Shown here in pieces: positions 21,925 to 31,422 of a stretch of DNA of 64,000 bases (positions are counted from its first letter, which is position 1; each line of letters starts with the position of its first letter). This DNA comes from Frankia sp. RB7 (GTDB taxonomy: Bacteria > Pseudomonadota > Alphaproteobacteria > Rhizobiales > Xanthobacteraceae), in contig JAUEPE010000028.1 of assembly GCA_030403585.1 (NCBI GenBank), forward strand, positions 19,192-83,191. The letters are read 5' to 3'. The translations under genes were made by a program, and so were the position numbers. The notes below the pieces were generated by a model. That model was not told the DNA's origin, did not search any database, and saw only the letters and a program-made list of their open reading frames with translations.

Positions 21925-23373
21925 ATGACGTTTAAGCGTCCCTATGGCGCGGGATTGGCGGCTCTCGCAGTCGGCCTGTTCGCTGCGACCGCAGCCTATG
22001 CCGAGCCAACGGTCAACAAGGGGGATAACGCCTGGATGCTGACATCGACAGTGCTCGTGCTGTTGATGACGATCCCCGGCCTCGCGCTGTTCTACGGCGG
22101 CCTCGTTCGTTCCAAGAACATGCTCTCGGTCCTGATGCAGGTGTTCTACACCGTCTGCGTCGTCACCGTGATCTGGGCCGTGTACGGCTACAGCCTCGCC
22201 TTCACCGGCGGCTCCGACTTCATCGGCGGCTTCTCCAAGGCCTTCATGATGGGCGTCACCACCGACTCGAAGGCCGCGACCTTCTCGGTCGACGCCAACA
22301 TCTCGGAGCTCATCTATATGTGCTTCCAGATGACCTTCGCGGCGATCACGCCCGCCCTCATCGTCGGCGCCTTCGCCGAGCGCATGAAGTTCGCGGCCAT
22401 CGCCCTGTTCATCCCGCTCTGGGTCACGCTGATCTACTTCCCGATCGCTCACATGGTCTGGTACTGGCCCGGCCCGGACGCGATCCAGGACGCTGCCAAG
22501 GCCCTGGCTGCTGCGGCTGACGGAGCTGCGAAGACCGCGGCTCAGGCCAAGCTCGACGAGATCAACGCCGACGCCGGCTGGATCTTCAAGAAGGGCGCGA
22601 TCGACTTCGCTGGCGGCACCGTGGTGCACATCAACGCCGGCATTGCAGGTCTCGTCGGCGCTCTCCTGATCGGCAAGCGCACCGGCTACGGCAAGGAGCT
22701 TATGGCTCCGCACTCGCTGACCATGTCGATGATCGGCGCCTCGCTGCTCTGGGTCGGCTGGTTCGGCTTCAACGCCGGCTCCAACCTCGAAGCCAATGGC
22801 GGCGCTGCCCTCGCCATGACCAACTCCTTCGTCGCCACCGCAGCCGCCGCGCTGTCGTGGATGTTCGCGGAGTGGATCGTGAAGGGTCATCCGTCGGTGC
22901 TCGGCGTCATCTCCGGCGCTGTCGCGGGTCTCGTGGCCGTCACGCCTGCCGCCGGCTTCTCCGGCGTGATGGGTGCGATCGTCCTCGGCCTCGTGGTCGG
23001 CGTGGTCTGCCTGTTCTTCTGCACCGTCGTGAAGAACGCGCTCGGCTACGACGACTCGCTCGACGTGTTCGGCGTGCACTGCATCGGCGGCATCGTCGGC
23101 GCCCTCGGCACCGGCATCCTGGTCAATCCGGCTCTCGGTGGTGCGGGCATCATCGACTACACCGCGATCCCGCCCAAGGTTGCCGATTACGACTTCGCGG
23201 CGCAGATGATCTCCCAGATCGAAGCCGTCTGCACCACGCTGGTGTGGTCGGGCGTCGGTTCGGCGATCCTCTACAAGGTCGTCGATGTGATCGTTGGCCT
23301 CCGCGCCAATGTCGAGAGCGAGCGTGAAGGCTTGGACATCACCGACCACACCGAGCGCGCCTACAACATGTAA
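21925..23373 (+). CDS. amtB: Ammonium transporter, second copy
   Basis: 482 residues with a cleavable signal peptide (ending AAYA-EP at about residue 26), eleven transmembrane helices, and twin histidines in VVHINAGIAGL and VFGVHCIGGIVG. Compared with the first copy it has an inserted Ala-rich loop (DAAKALAAAADGAAKTAAQ) between helices 4 and 5 and a longer C-terminal region. The C-terminal tail that docks GlnK is conserved (ESEREGLDITDHTERAYNM). CAGGAG lies 8 nt before the ATG at 21925. The operon ends at hairpins 23385-23412 and 23458-23490. Confidence 0.95.
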   Translation: MTFKRPYGAGLAALAVGLFAATAAYAEPTVNKGDNAWMLTSTVLVLLMTIPGLALFYGGLVRSKNMLSVLMQVFYTVCVVTVIWAVYGYSLAFTGGSDFIGGFSKAFMMGVTTDSKAATFSVDANISELIYMCFQMTFAAITPALIVGAFAERMKFAAIALFIPLWVTLIYFPIAHMVWYWPGPDAIQDAAKALAAAADGAAKTAAQAKLDEINADAGWIFKKGAIDFAGGTVVHINAGIAGLVGALLIGKRTGYGKELMAPHSLTMSMIGASLLWVGWFGFNAGSNLEANGGAALAMTNSFVATAAAALSWMFAEWIVKGHPSVLGVISGAVAGLVAVTPAAGFSGVMGAIVLGLVVGVVCLFFCTVVKNALGYDDSLDVFGVHCIGGIVGALGTGILVNPALGGAGIIDYTAIPPKVADYDFAAQMISQIEAVCTTLVWSGVGSAILYKVVDVIVGLRANVESEREGLDITDHTERAYNM

Positions 23374-23384
23374 CCTCTCCTCCC

Positions 23385-23412
23385 GGACGCGATCTCTTCG
23401 GGGATCGCGTCC
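23385..23412 (+). terminator. Hairpin after amtB 2
   Basis: GGACGCGATC (23385-23394) pairs perfectly with GATCGCGTCC (23403-23412) over an 8-nt loop, 12 bp after the amtB stop. It has no T-tract and may act as a stabilising or attenuating stem ahead of the next terminator. Confidence 0.6.
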
Positions 23413-23457
23413 ACAACTACGGTTTGGGCACATACCCGGCAATGCCCCGACCGTTGA

Positions 23458-23492
23458 GGGGCTCCAGCGCAAGTTGGAGCCCCTTTCTTTTT
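23458..23492 (+). terminator. Rho-independent terminator of glnK-amtB 2
   Basis: GGGGCTCCA (23458-23466) pairs perfectly with TGGAGCCCC (23475-23483), followed by TTTCTTTTT. Confidence 0.85.
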
Positions 23493-23593
23493 GGCAGGAA
23501 TCTTTCCGACCGCGCAAAAAAGAAAAGGATTGCCATTCCAGACGGCCGGCGCAGAAATAACGACCACAACGAACAACAAAACGGGAGGTCGTC

Positions 23594-23998
23594 ATGCGTT
23601 TGGAAGGCGGATGCTATTGCGGCGAAGTGCGTTATGTGGCCGACGGTGATCCGATGATGCAGGCCCAATGTCACTGCCGGGAGTGCCAGTACATCTCGGG
23701 CGGCGCGCCCAACACCTTCATCGCGATGCCGGCGGCGGGCTTCAGCTACATCACCGGGCAACCCAAACAGTTCACCCGCAAGGACCTCGATCACGCCGTG
23801 ACGCGGGAATTCTGCGCCGAATGCGGCACCCATCTGGTGACCAAGGTTCCGGGACTGCCGGCGGCGATCCTCAAGGTCGGCACGCTGGACGAACCGAAAC
23901 AGTTCCATCCGCAGATGGCGATCTTTACCTGCGACAGGCAGGAGTTCCACGCGATCCCGCCGGGCATGCCGACGTTCGAGAAAATGCCGGCGCACTGA
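23594..23998 (+). CDS. GFA-family zinc protein
   Basis: 134 residues with the zinc-ligand pattern of the glutathione-dependent formaldehyde-activating (GFA/CENP-V) family: GGCYCGEVRY (residues 5-14), QCHCRECQ (25-32) and FCAECGTHLVTK. The domain spans nearly the whole protein. Family members bind zinc through these cysteines, and some act on glutathione adducts; most, including this one, have unproven substrates. GGGAGGTCGTC precedes the ATG. Confidence 0.88.
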   Translation: MRLEGGCYCGEVRYVADGDPMMQAQCHCRECQYISGGAPNTFIAMPAAGFSYITGQPKQFTRKDLDHAVTREFCAECGTHLVTKVPGLPAAILKVGTLDEPKQFHPQMAIFTCDRQEFHAIPPGMPTFEKMPAH

Positions 23999-24030
23999 AG
24001 ATCGAGTCGAGCCAAGAAATTGGTGCGCTC

Positions 24031-24056
24031 CCTCTCCCGCTTGCTTGCGGGGGAGG
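24031..24056. repeat. REP-type hairpin, second copy
   Basis: CCTCTCCCGC (24031-24040) and GCGGGGGAGG (24047-24056) pair with one mismatch over a 6-nt loop. It is the same family as 10537-10562 and lies just after the GFA gene, where it may end its transcript. Confidence 0.7.
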
Positions 24057-24225
24057 TAAAACCACCATGCATCCCGTTGTTATCCGGCCTCATTATTCCC
24101 GCTCTGGACGGACCCGCCTGCCGATGGTTAATCGCGTCTTAACCTCGCCCTATCTATGGTGAACTGAACCGCTTTCCCGCTGGCGTATCCATGCGCCGGC
24201 CGTTCCAAGAGTGCTGGCGCCCAGA

Positions 24226-25440
24226 ATGGCTATGACCGCTTCATCCCGTGCGCCGCTAGCCGGTGGAAGCTCCGACAGCGAGCGCTCGCCCTTCGTCCGG
24301 CTGAACGAGTTATTGGCGCCGCATCAACCCGGCAAGCCCTTGATTTCGCTCGCAGTTGGCGAGCCGCAGCATCCGGTGCCCGATTTCGTCGGCCCTGTAC
24401 TGGCCAAGCACATCGCCGATTTCGGCCGTTACCCGATGAACCAGGGCACCGAGCCGTTCCGCCAGGCGGCCAGCACCTGGTTGTCGTCACGCTTCAAGCT
24501 GCCGCGACCGCTCGACCCCAAGAGCGAGATTCTCGTCCTCAATGGCAGCCGAGAGGGGCTGTTCCTCGCCGCGATCGCAGCAGCGCGCTATGTCGGCCCG
24601 CGTCCCGGCAAGCCCGCCATCCTGATGCCGAACCCGTTCTATCCGGTCTATGGCGCCGGCGCCGGCGCCGCGGCCTGCGAGTCGGTCTATCTGCCGACCA
24701 CCGTCGAAAACGGCTTCCTGCCCGACCTCGACGCCATCGACGAATCGACGCTCGCGCGCACGGTGGCATTCTATCTGGCGTCACCCGCCAATCCGCAGGG
24801 CTCGGTCGCGTCACGCGATTATTTCACGCGCCTGAAGAGCCTCGCCGATCGCCATAACTTCGTAATCCTGAGCGACGAGTGCTACTCCGAGATTTACACC
24901 CGCGAGGCACCGGGCAGCGCGCTCGAATGTTCGGGCCCCGATTTCACCCGCGTGGTTGCGTTCCAGTCGCTGTCGAAGCGCTCCAACCTGCCGGGCCTGC
25001 GCGTCGGCTTCGCCGCCGGCGACAAGAAGCTGATCGGAATGTTCCTCGAGCTGCGCAACATCGCCGCACCCCAGGTGCCGGTGCCGCTCCAGCATGTCGC
25101 GATCGTCGCCTATGGCGACGAGGCGCATGTCGAGGAGAACCGCAGGCTCTACCGGATCAAGTTCGATCTCGCCGACCAGATCATCGGCAATCGTTACGGC
25201 TATCGCCGGCCCGACGCCGGCTTCTGCGTCTGGCTCAATACCTCCGGGATCGGCGACGATGTCTCCGTGACTCTCAAGCTTTTCAAGGAAGCCGGCGTGC
25301 GCGTGGTGCCCGGTTCCTATCTGGCGCGGCGTCAGCCCGACGGCTTCAATCCCGGTGCCGGCTACATTCGCCTGGCGCTGGTGCAGGATAGTGAGACCAC
25401 GGCGCAGGCGCTGCACCGGCTGGTCGAAACTCTGGGTTAG
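24226..25440 (+). CDS. Class I/II PLP aminotransferase (DapC-like)
   Basis: About 404 residues of fold-type I aminotransferase: ISLAVGEPQHPVP, GRYPMNQGTEPFRQAASTW, LNGSREGLFLAAIA, ASPANPQGSVASRDYF, ILSDECYSEIY, and the PLP-lysine segment SLSKRSNLPGLRVGF. This arrangement matches the alphaproteobacterial branch commonly called succinyldiaminopimelate aminotransferase (DapC), which would serve lysine and peptidoglycan synthesis; the substrate remains inferred. Start candidates are GTG 24211, ATG 24226 and ATG 24232. It ends 8 bp before ftsK. Confidence 0.85.
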   Translation: MAMTASSRAPLAGGSSDSERSPFVRLNELLAPHQPGKPLISLAVGEPQHPVPDFVGPVLAKHIADFGRYPMNQGTEPFRQAASTWLSSRFKLPRPLDPKSEILVLNGSREGLFLAAIAAARYVGPRPGKPAILMPNPFYPVYGAGAGAAACESVYLPTTVENGFLPDLDAIDESTLARTVAFYLASPANPQGSVASRDYFTRLKSLADRHNFVILSDECYSEIYTREAPGSALECSGPDFTRVVAFQSLSKRSNLPGLRVGFAAGDKKLIGMFLELRNIAAPQVPVPLQHVAIVAYGDEAHVEENRRLYRIKFDLADQIIGNRYGYRRPDAGFCVWLNTSGIGDDVSVTLKLFKEAGVRVVPGSYLARRQPDGFNPGAGYIRLALVQDSETTAQALHRLVETLG

Positions 25441-25448
25441 GCGGGCCC

Positions 25449-27926
25449 ATGAGCATGTCGGCAATCGAACGTGTGATTCCCCTGGTCGGCCATCTGCCGC
25501 CCTCGATCCGCGAGGCGCTCAGCCGCCGCGTGCGCGAGCTCACCGGCTTCGGCCTGATCATATTGTCCGGCGTCGCATCCGCCGCGCTGATGACCTGGTC
25601 GGTGCAGGACCCGAGCCTCAGCCACGCGACCTCGCGGCCGATCCGCAACATTCTCGGCTACGCCGGCGCCATCGGCGCCGACCTCGCGATGCAGATCCTC
25701 GGGCTCGGCGCGATCATGCTGATCCTGACGGTCGCGGTGTGGGGCTGGCGCATGATGACCCATCGCCCGTTCGACCGCGAGGCGCTGCGGCTCAGCTCCT
25801 GGATTCTCTGCACGGTGATCGCGGCGGGCTTTGTCAGCTGCTGGCCGCATGGTGGCGCCTGGCCGCTGCCGACCGGGCTTGGCGGCGTGGTCGGCGACGC
25901 GCTGGTGCGTGCGCCTGCGGTGATCTTCGGGCCGCCCGGCGCGATCTATCGCATGGTGCTCGGCGCCATCCTGTTCGTCGCGCTGGCTGCCACCTTCCTG
26001 ATCGCCTGCGGGCTCGGCGCACGCGAGCATGACGACGAGTTCGCGGAGAACGAGGACGACGACAAGCCGCTCGACGAGGACGAGGAGAGCGATCGCGGTT
26101 CGGTCTCGCTGGGCTGGCTGTTCCACGCACTGATGAGCACCAAGGCGCGGTTGATCTGGCTTTTCGGCGCGGCTTACCGCTCGCTGGTCTCGAGCGGATC
26201 GAAGACCAAGGCCGTTTCGTTCAGCCGGCAGGAGCCCAATCTCGGCGGCCGTGCCGCGCCCTCGATCTCGCCGCAGTCCGCGGACGAGGATGACGAGGAC
26301 GAATACGAAGAAGAGGAAGACGAGGAAGAGGAAGACGAGGCGCCGGCCGCGCGTGCTCCACGCAAGAAGGCTGCGCCGAAAGCTGCTTCCAAGAAATCCT
26401 CCGACAAGTTCGAGCTTCCGTCCGTGTCCGTACTGGCTGCGCCCAAGGCCGGCGATCGCCAGCCGCTCAGCAAGGCCGAGCTGGAAGCCAATTCGCGCGC
26501 GCTCGAAGGCGTGCTGCAGGATTTTGGCGTGCGTGGCGACATCGTGAAGGCCCATCCCGGTCCCGTGGTCACGCTGTACGAGCTGGAGCCAGCGCCGGGC
26601 ATCAAATCATCGCGCGTGATTGGACTTGCTGACGACATAGCCCGCTCGATGAGCGCGCTGTCGGCGCGCGTCGCCGTTGTGCCCGGCCGCAATGCCATCG
26701 GCATCGAATTGCCGAACGCCCATCGCGAAAAAGTCTATCTGCGCGAGCTGCTGGTCGCCAAGGAGACTGTCGACTCGGTTGCGAAACTGCCGCTCTGCCT
26801 CGGCAAGACCATCGGCGGCGACCCTGTCATCATCGACCTCGCGCGCACGCCGCACATGCTGATCGCCGGCACCACCGGCTCCGGCAAGTCGGTCGCCATC
26901 AACACCATGATCCTCAGCCTGGTCTACCGGCTGCGCCCGGACCAGTGCCGGCTGATCATGGTCGATCCGAAGATGCTCGAACTCTCCGTCTATGACGGCA
27001 TTCCCCATCTGCTCACCCCCGTCGTGACCGATCCGAAGAAGGCGGTGGTCGCGCTGAAATGGGCCGTGCGCGAGATGGAAGAGCGCTACAAGAACATGGC
27101 CAAGCTCGGTGTGCGCAACATCGACGGCTACAACACGCGCCTGGGCGAATTGAAAGCCAAGGGCGAAGAACCGACGCGCACCGTGCATACCGGCTTCGAC
27201 AAGGAAACCGGCAAGGCGATCTACGAGGAAGAGAAGCTCTCGCTCGACCCGCTGCCCTACATCGTCATCATCGTCGACGAAATGGCCGACCTGATGATGG
27301 TCGCCGGCAAGGACATCGAAGGCGCCGTGCAGCGTCTCGCGCAGATGGCGCGCGCCGCCGGCCTGCATGTGATCCTCGCAACGCAGCGTCCTTCGGTCGA
27401 CGTCATCACCGGCACCATCAAGGCGAACTTCCCGACCCGCATCGCCTTCCAGGTCACTTCGAAGATCGACAGCCGCACGATTCTCGGCGAGATGGGCGCC
27501 GAGCAGCTGCTCGGCCAGGGTGACATGCTCTACATGGCCGGCGGCGGCCGCATCAGCCGCGTGCACGGCCCGTTCGCCTCGGACGATGAAGTCGAGAAGG
27601 TGGTGCGCCATCTCAAGACGCAGGGCCAACCCGAATATCTCGAAGCGGTTACGGCCGAGGAGCCTGCCGAGGACGAGGACGGCGGCGCCGTGTTCGACGC
27701 CAGCGGCATGGGCGCGGATGGCGGCGGCGACCTGTTCCAGCAGGCCGTTGCCATCGTCAAACGCGACCGCAAGGCCTCGACCAGCTACATCCAGCGCCGC
27801 CTGCAAATCGGCTATAACCGCGCCGCATCGCTGATGGAGCGCATGGAACTGGAAGGCATCGTCGGACCCGCCAACCACGCCGGCAAGCGCGAGATTCTGG
27901 TCGAGGAAGAAGACAGCCATATGTGA
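25449..27926 (+). CDS. ftsK: DNA translocase FtsK
   Basis: 825 residues. Four N-terminal transmembrane helices (within residues 35-195) are followed by a highly acidic linker (DEDDEDEYEEEEDEEEEDE) and then a basic Ala/Lys stretch. The motor domain has Walker A GTTGSGKSVA (about 474-483), Walker B IVIIVDEMADLMMV and the LATQRPSVDVITG segment. The C-terminal ~70 residues (DLFQQAVAIVKRDRKASTSYIQRRLQIGYNRAA) are the gamma winged-helix that reads KOPS/FRS sequences. FtsK pumps DNA at the division septum and activates XerCD at dif. Confidence 0.95.
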   Translation: MSMSAIERVIPLVGHLPPSIREALSRRVRELTGFGLIILSGVASAALMTWSVQDPSLSHATSRPIRNILGYAGAIGADLAMQILGLGAIMLILTVAVWGWRMMTHRPFDREALRLSSWILCTVIAAGFVSCWPHGGAWPLPTGLGGVVGDALVRAPAVIFGPPGAIYRMVLGAILFVALAATFLIACGLGAREHDDEFAENEDDDKPLDEDEESDRGSVSLGWLFHALMSTKARLIWLFGAAYRSLVSSGSKTKAVSFSRQEPNLGGRAAPSISPQSADEDDEDEYEEEEDEEEEDEAPAARAPRKKAAPKAASKKSSDKFELPSVSVLAAPKAGDRQPLSKAELEANSRALEGVLQDFGVRGDIVKAHPGPVVTLYELEPAPGIKSSRVIGLADDIARSMSALSARVAVVPGRNAIGIELPNAHREKVYLRELLVAKETVDSVAKLPLCLGKTIGGDPVIIDLARTPHMLIAGTTGSGKSVAINTMILSLVYRLRPDQCRLIMVDPKMLELSVYDGIPHLLTPVVTDPKKAVVALKWAVREMEERYKNMAKLGVRNIDGYNTRLGELKAKGEEPTRTVHTGFDKETGKAIYEEEKLSLDPLPYIVIIVDEMADLMMVAGKDIEGAVQRLAQMARAAGLHVILATQRPSVDVITGTIKANFPTRIAFQVTSKIDSRTILGEMGAEQLLGQGDMLYMAGGGRISRVHGPFASDDEVEKVVRHLKTQGQPEYLEAVTAEEPAEDEDGGAVFDASGMGADGGGDLFQQAVAIVKRDRKASTSYIQRRLQIGYNRAASLMERMELEGIVGPANHAGKREILVEEEDSHM

Positions 27927-28021
27927 GGCGAGCCGCCTCAAACTCCTATTTCACGCAAAATCGTTATCTGCTTTTGCCCGAAATCACGCTAAAACGACGC
28001 CCAGCCACACAGGACGACGCG

Positions 28022-28837
28022 TTGACCAGATATCCGGACATTCGATTCGCGGCCTTGTTCGCTGCGCGCAGCGCGCGCGTGGCGGGCGTGCTGCTCGTCA
28101 CCGCCGCGATGGTGACCGCAGCGTCGATGGCGCAGACCGTGCCCGTGCCGAAACCTGCGCCGAAGGCCCGTGACGCTGCTCCGCCGTCGGGCGGACCGTC
28201 GATTACAGGTGCGACGCAGGCGCCGCCGAATCCGGTCATTCCCGATCCGCGCCGCAATGTGCCGAGCAGCATTTTCCAGACCTTCGATGCGAACCAGAAG
28301 GCGCAGGCGGCCAAGGTCAGCGCGTATCTGTCCTCGCTGTCGACGCTGGTCGGGAATTTCGTCCAGGTCGGCCCCGACGGCAGCAAGACGCAGGGGGATT
28401 TCTACATCCAGAAGCCGGGCAAAATGCGCGTCGAATATGATCCGCCGAGCCCGATCGACATCGTTGCCGATGGATCCTCCGTCGTGGTGCGCGACCGCAA
28501 GCTCGCGACCCAGGACGTCTATCCGCTGTCACAGACACCGCTCCGCTTCCTGCTATCCGACCGCATCGACCTGATGAAGGACACCAACGTCGTCAGCGTC
28601 ACCGCCGACGATCTCTTCATCAGCGTCACCATCGAAGAGAAGCAGGCGCTGGTCGGCACCAGCCGCCTCTTGCTGATGCTCGGCGCCAAGGACGGCCAGT
28701 TGAAGCAATGGACGGTGACGGATCCTCAGGGCTACGACACCACATTCGCGGTTTATAATCTGGACACGAGCAAGAAGCTCGATCCCAACATGTTCAAGAT
28801 CGACTTCACCAATTACAGCGTACCGTCACCGGGGTAA
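28022..28837 (+). CDS. LolA-like outer-membrane lipoprotein carrier
   Basis: 271 residues from a TTG at 28022 (AGGA 7-10 nt upstream); a longer in-frame ATG at 27923 would overlap ftsK. A signal segment (VAGVLLVTAAMVTAASMAQT) is followed by a Pro/Ala-rich linker. The LolA fold covers the rest: LSTLVGNFVQVGPDGSKTQG, FYIQKPGKMRVEYDPPSP, LSQTPLRFLLSDRIDL, and WTVTDPQGYDTTFAVYNLD. LolA carries lipoproteins from LolCDE to LolB across the periplasm. Position right after ftsK is the conserved ftsK-lolA order. Confidence 0.87.
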   Translation: MTRYPDIRFAALFAARSARVAGVLLVTAAMVTAASMAQTVPVPKPAPKARDAAPPSGGPSITGATQAPPNPVIPDPRRNVPSSIFQTFDANQKAQAAKVSAYLSSLSTLVGNFVQVGPDGSKTQGDFYIQKPGKMRVEYDPPSPIDIVADGSSVVVRDRKLATQDVYPLSQTPLRFLLSDRIDLMKDTNVVSVTADDLFISVTIEEKQALVGTSRLLLMLGAKDGQLKQWTVTDPQGYDTTFAVYNLDTSKKLDPNMFKIDFTNYSVPSPG

Positions 28838-28846
28838 GTCCCATAG

Positions 28847-28878
28847 GGTGGGCAAAAGCGCAAAGCGCCGTGCCCACC
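28847..28878. repeat. Hairpin repeat after lolA-like gene
   Basis: GGTGGGCA (28847-28854) pairs with TGCCCACC (28871-28878). A related TTTGCCCACC segment recurs at about 28919-28930. This looks like a REP-type intergenic element and may stop transcription between the lolA-like and xthA genes. Confidence 0.55.
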
Positions 28879-28990
28879 ATCTCTCCATTCATGCGAGGGA
28901 ATTGGTGAGCACGCTTCGCTTTGCCCACCCGAAACCTCGCCTGTGGACAAGCATTTCACCCACGCCGATCCATGCTAAGACGCCTGTCTC

Positions 28991-29806
28991 ATGCGTCTTT
29001 CCCTGACAACCTGGAACATCAATTCGGTGCGGCTACGCATCGATCTGGTCGCGAAGTTTCTCAAAAGCGCGCGGCCGGACGTGCTGTGTCTCCAGGAGAC
29101 CAAATGCATCGACGACGCCTTTCCGCTGAAGCGCTTCAAGCGGCTCGGCTACGAGCACGTCGCGCTGAACGGACAGAAGGGCTATCACGGCGTCGCCATC
29201 GTCTCGAAGATTCCGTTCGAGTCCAAGGACATCCGCACCTTCTGCGACAAGGTGGATTCGCGCCATATCTCGGTGTCGTTCGGCGAGAAGGCCAGCATCG
29301 CAAAGCCGCTGGTGGTGCATAATTTCTACGTGCCCGCCGGCGGCGACATTCCCGATCCGGCGCTGAACGAGAAATTCGACCACAAGCTCCGCTTTCTCGA
29401 CGAGATGAAAGCGTGCGAACCGCTGCATCCGCGCGGAGAGGATCGCCACATCCTGGTCGGCGATCTCAACGTCGCGCCGCACGAGAATGACGTGTGGTCG
29501 CACAAGCAGCTGCTGAAAGTCGTCTCGCACACGCCGATCGAAACCGAGAAGCTGCAGGCAGCCCTCAGTGCCGGCGAATGGATCGACGTCGCGCGCGACC
29601 GCATCCCGATGTCGGAAAAGGTCTATACGTGGTGGAGCTACCGCTCCGCCGACTGGACCGTCGGCGACCGCGGCCGCAGGCTCGACCACATCTGGGTCTC
29701 GCGCGCGCTCAAAGACGCGGTTCAGGATTTCAAGATCCTGCGCGATGCGCGAAGCTGGGAACGGCCCTCGGACCACGTGCCGGTGACGGTGACGCTGGAC
29801 GTTTAG
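28991..29806 (+). CDS. xthA: Exodeoxyribonuclease III (AP endonuclease)
   Basis: 271 residues of the exonuclease III/endonuclease-exonuclease-phosphatase fold: LTTWNINSVRLRIDL, CLQETKCIDDAFP (metal-binding Glu), NFYVPAGGDIPD (catalytic Tyr region), LVGDLNVAPHENDVW, WTWWSYR-like YTWWSYRSADW and the terminal SDHVPVTVTLDV (catalytic His-Asp). It removes abasic sites and 3' blocks during base excision repair. The ATG at 28991 directly precedes the first strand. Confidence 0.94.
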   Translation: MRLSLTTWNINSVRLRIDLVAKFLKSARPDVLCLQETKCIDDAFPLKRFKRLGYEHVALNGQKGYHGVAIVSKIPFESKDIRTFCDKVDSRHISVSFGEKASIAKPLVVHNFYVPAGGDIPDPALNEKFDHKLRFLDEMKACEPLHPRGEDRHILVGDLNVAPHENDVWSHKQLLKVVSHTPIETEKLQAALSAGEWIDVARDRIPMSEKVYTWWSYRSADWTVGDRGRRLDHIWVSRALKDAVQDFKILRDARSWERPSDHVPVTVTLDV

Positions 29807-29822
29807 GCCTTCGGAGACGACG

Positions 29823-31385
29823 ATGGGCACGCCCGCACCGTCAGAGCACAGAGAACCACCTGTTCGTGCCTGGTGGAATTCCCGTTTCGTCGTCCCCGGA
29901 TTGATGTTGCTGAGCACGGTGCCGTTCTGGTTCGTGCACACGCCGCCGCTGATCGATTACCTCGCCCATATCGGCCGCTACCAGGTGCAGCTGCATCTGG
30001 CGGACTCGCCGGCACTGCAGCAGAACTGGGATTTTCACTGGCAGCTGGTCGGCAATCTCGGTGTCGAATTGCTCATCGCTCCGCTGGCACCGGTGCTCGG
30101 TCTCGAACGCGCCGCGTGGCTGATTGCGCTCGCGCTTCCGCTCCTCATGATCTCTGCGATCGGGCGGATCAGCCGGGCGCTGCATGGGGAGCTCACGCCC
30201 TTCGCCATCGCGGCCGCCTGGTTCGCGATGGCTTATCCGTTCCAGCTCGGCTTCGTGAATTATTGGCTTGGCTGCGCGCTCGCGTTCCACGTTTTCGCAT
30301 CCTGGGTCGAGACGACGGGGAAGACTCGCTCGGTGCTGCGCGCCGCGCTGTTCGCTGCGGCCGCCTGCCTGGTCTGGCTCGCTCACGCCTATGGCTGGGT
30401 CATTCTGGTCGTGCTAGTCGGCGCTTTTGAGCTCTGCCGCAGCTGGAATCGCGCGCCGGCGGCTTGGCCCTCCATGGTGCTCGCCATTCTGCGACGCATC
30501 TGGCCCGTCATGATTCCCGCCGTGCTCATGATCGTCTGGCGGCAAGGCAATGGCGCCGCCGCGACGGGTCATTTCTTCGACGTCAACACAAAGATCCTCG
30601 GACTGGTCTGGACGCTGCGTGACCAGAATATCTGGCTGGACACGCTGAGCCTGCTGTTGGCGATTGGCCTGTTGTACTTTGGAATCCGCAGCCGTGACGC
30701 CAGGCACAATCCACCACTGCTGGTCGGAGCCGCGAGCTTCCTCATTCTGATCGTGCTGATGCCCGGCGAGATGTTCGGTTCGGTCTATGCCGATGTCCGG
30801 CTATGGCCCATCTTCTTCATCGTTGGCCTCACCGCCATCGCGCCCACCGGCCGCATGCAGCACGGCGCCGCCGTCATTGCCAGCCTGGCGCTGGCTGTCT
30901 TTGCGATTCGGATCGTCGCCACGGCTGCCGGGTTTGCGGCCTATGATTCCGGTTACGCGCAACATCTCCAGGCCCTGAACGACGTCCCGCGCGGCGCAAG
31001 CATCGCGGTCCTGACGCGGCCGCCGACCTGTGAGCGATGGCGTGCACCGCGTGTCGCGCATCTGGGGTCGCTCGCCATTGTCCGGCGGGACGCCTTCGTC
31101 AACTCGCAATGGGATGCATCGGGTGGTCAACAATTGCTGACCCCGCTCCGTGCGCGCGGCACCGCGTTCAATGCAGATCCGTCTCAGTACGTCGAGGTCG
31201 CGCCAGCCGACTGCGACGGCGATCTAAGCGCCGCGTTCGCGCAAAGCATCGCGCAAATTCCGCGCGATCGTTTCGACTATGTCTGGTTGCTCGACGTCGA
31301 CGCGCCGCACCTGGCGGTCATGCCGGGACTGCGGCGGCTTTACCAGGACGACCGCAGCGCGCTGTATCAATTCAACAGAGAATGA
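29823..31385 (+). CDS. Polytopic membrane protein, unknown function
   Basis: 520 residues. About ten to twelve transmembrane helices fill residues 25-395, starting VVPGLMLLSTVPFWFVHTPPLIDYLAHIGRY, and a soluble C-terminal domain of about 130 residues follows. The first periplasmic loop with PPLIDYLAH and the overall topology resemble GT-C type glycosyltransferases or O-antigen/polyprenyl-linked transferases, whose catalytic Asp lies in this loop, but no family is certain. The start is 17 bp after xthA. The C-terminal part (VAHLGSLAIVRRDAFVNSQW, FDYVWLLDVDAPH) faces one side of the membrane. Confidence 0.7.
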   Translation: MGTPAPSEHREPPVRAWWNSRFVVPGLMLLSTVPFWFVHTPPLIDYLAHIGRYQVQLHLADSPALQQNWDFHWQLVGNLGVELLIAPLAPVLGLERAAWLIALALPLLMISAIGRISRALHGELTPFAIAAAWFAMAYPFQLGFVNYWLGCALAFHVFASWVETTGKTRSVLRAALFAAAACLVWLAHAYGWVILVVLVGAFELCRSWNRAPAAWPSMVLAILRRIWPVMIPAVLMIVWRQGNGAAATGHFFDVNTKILGLVWTLRDQNIWLDTLSLLLAIGLLYFGIRSRDARHNPPLLVGAASFLILIVLMPGEMFGSVYADVRLWPIFFIVGLTAIAPTGRMQHGAAVIASLALAVFAIRIVATAAGFAAYDSGYAQHLQALNDVPRGASIAVLTRPPTCERWRAPRVAHLGSLAIVRRDAFVNSQWDASGGQQLLTPLRARGTAFNADPSQYVEVAPADCDGDLSAAFAQSIAQIPRDRFDYVWLLDVDAPHLAVMPGLRRLYQDDRSALYQFNRE

Positions 31386-31422
31386 AACCTGCGGAGCAGG
31401 GCCCGGCTGAAATCCGCCGCGC

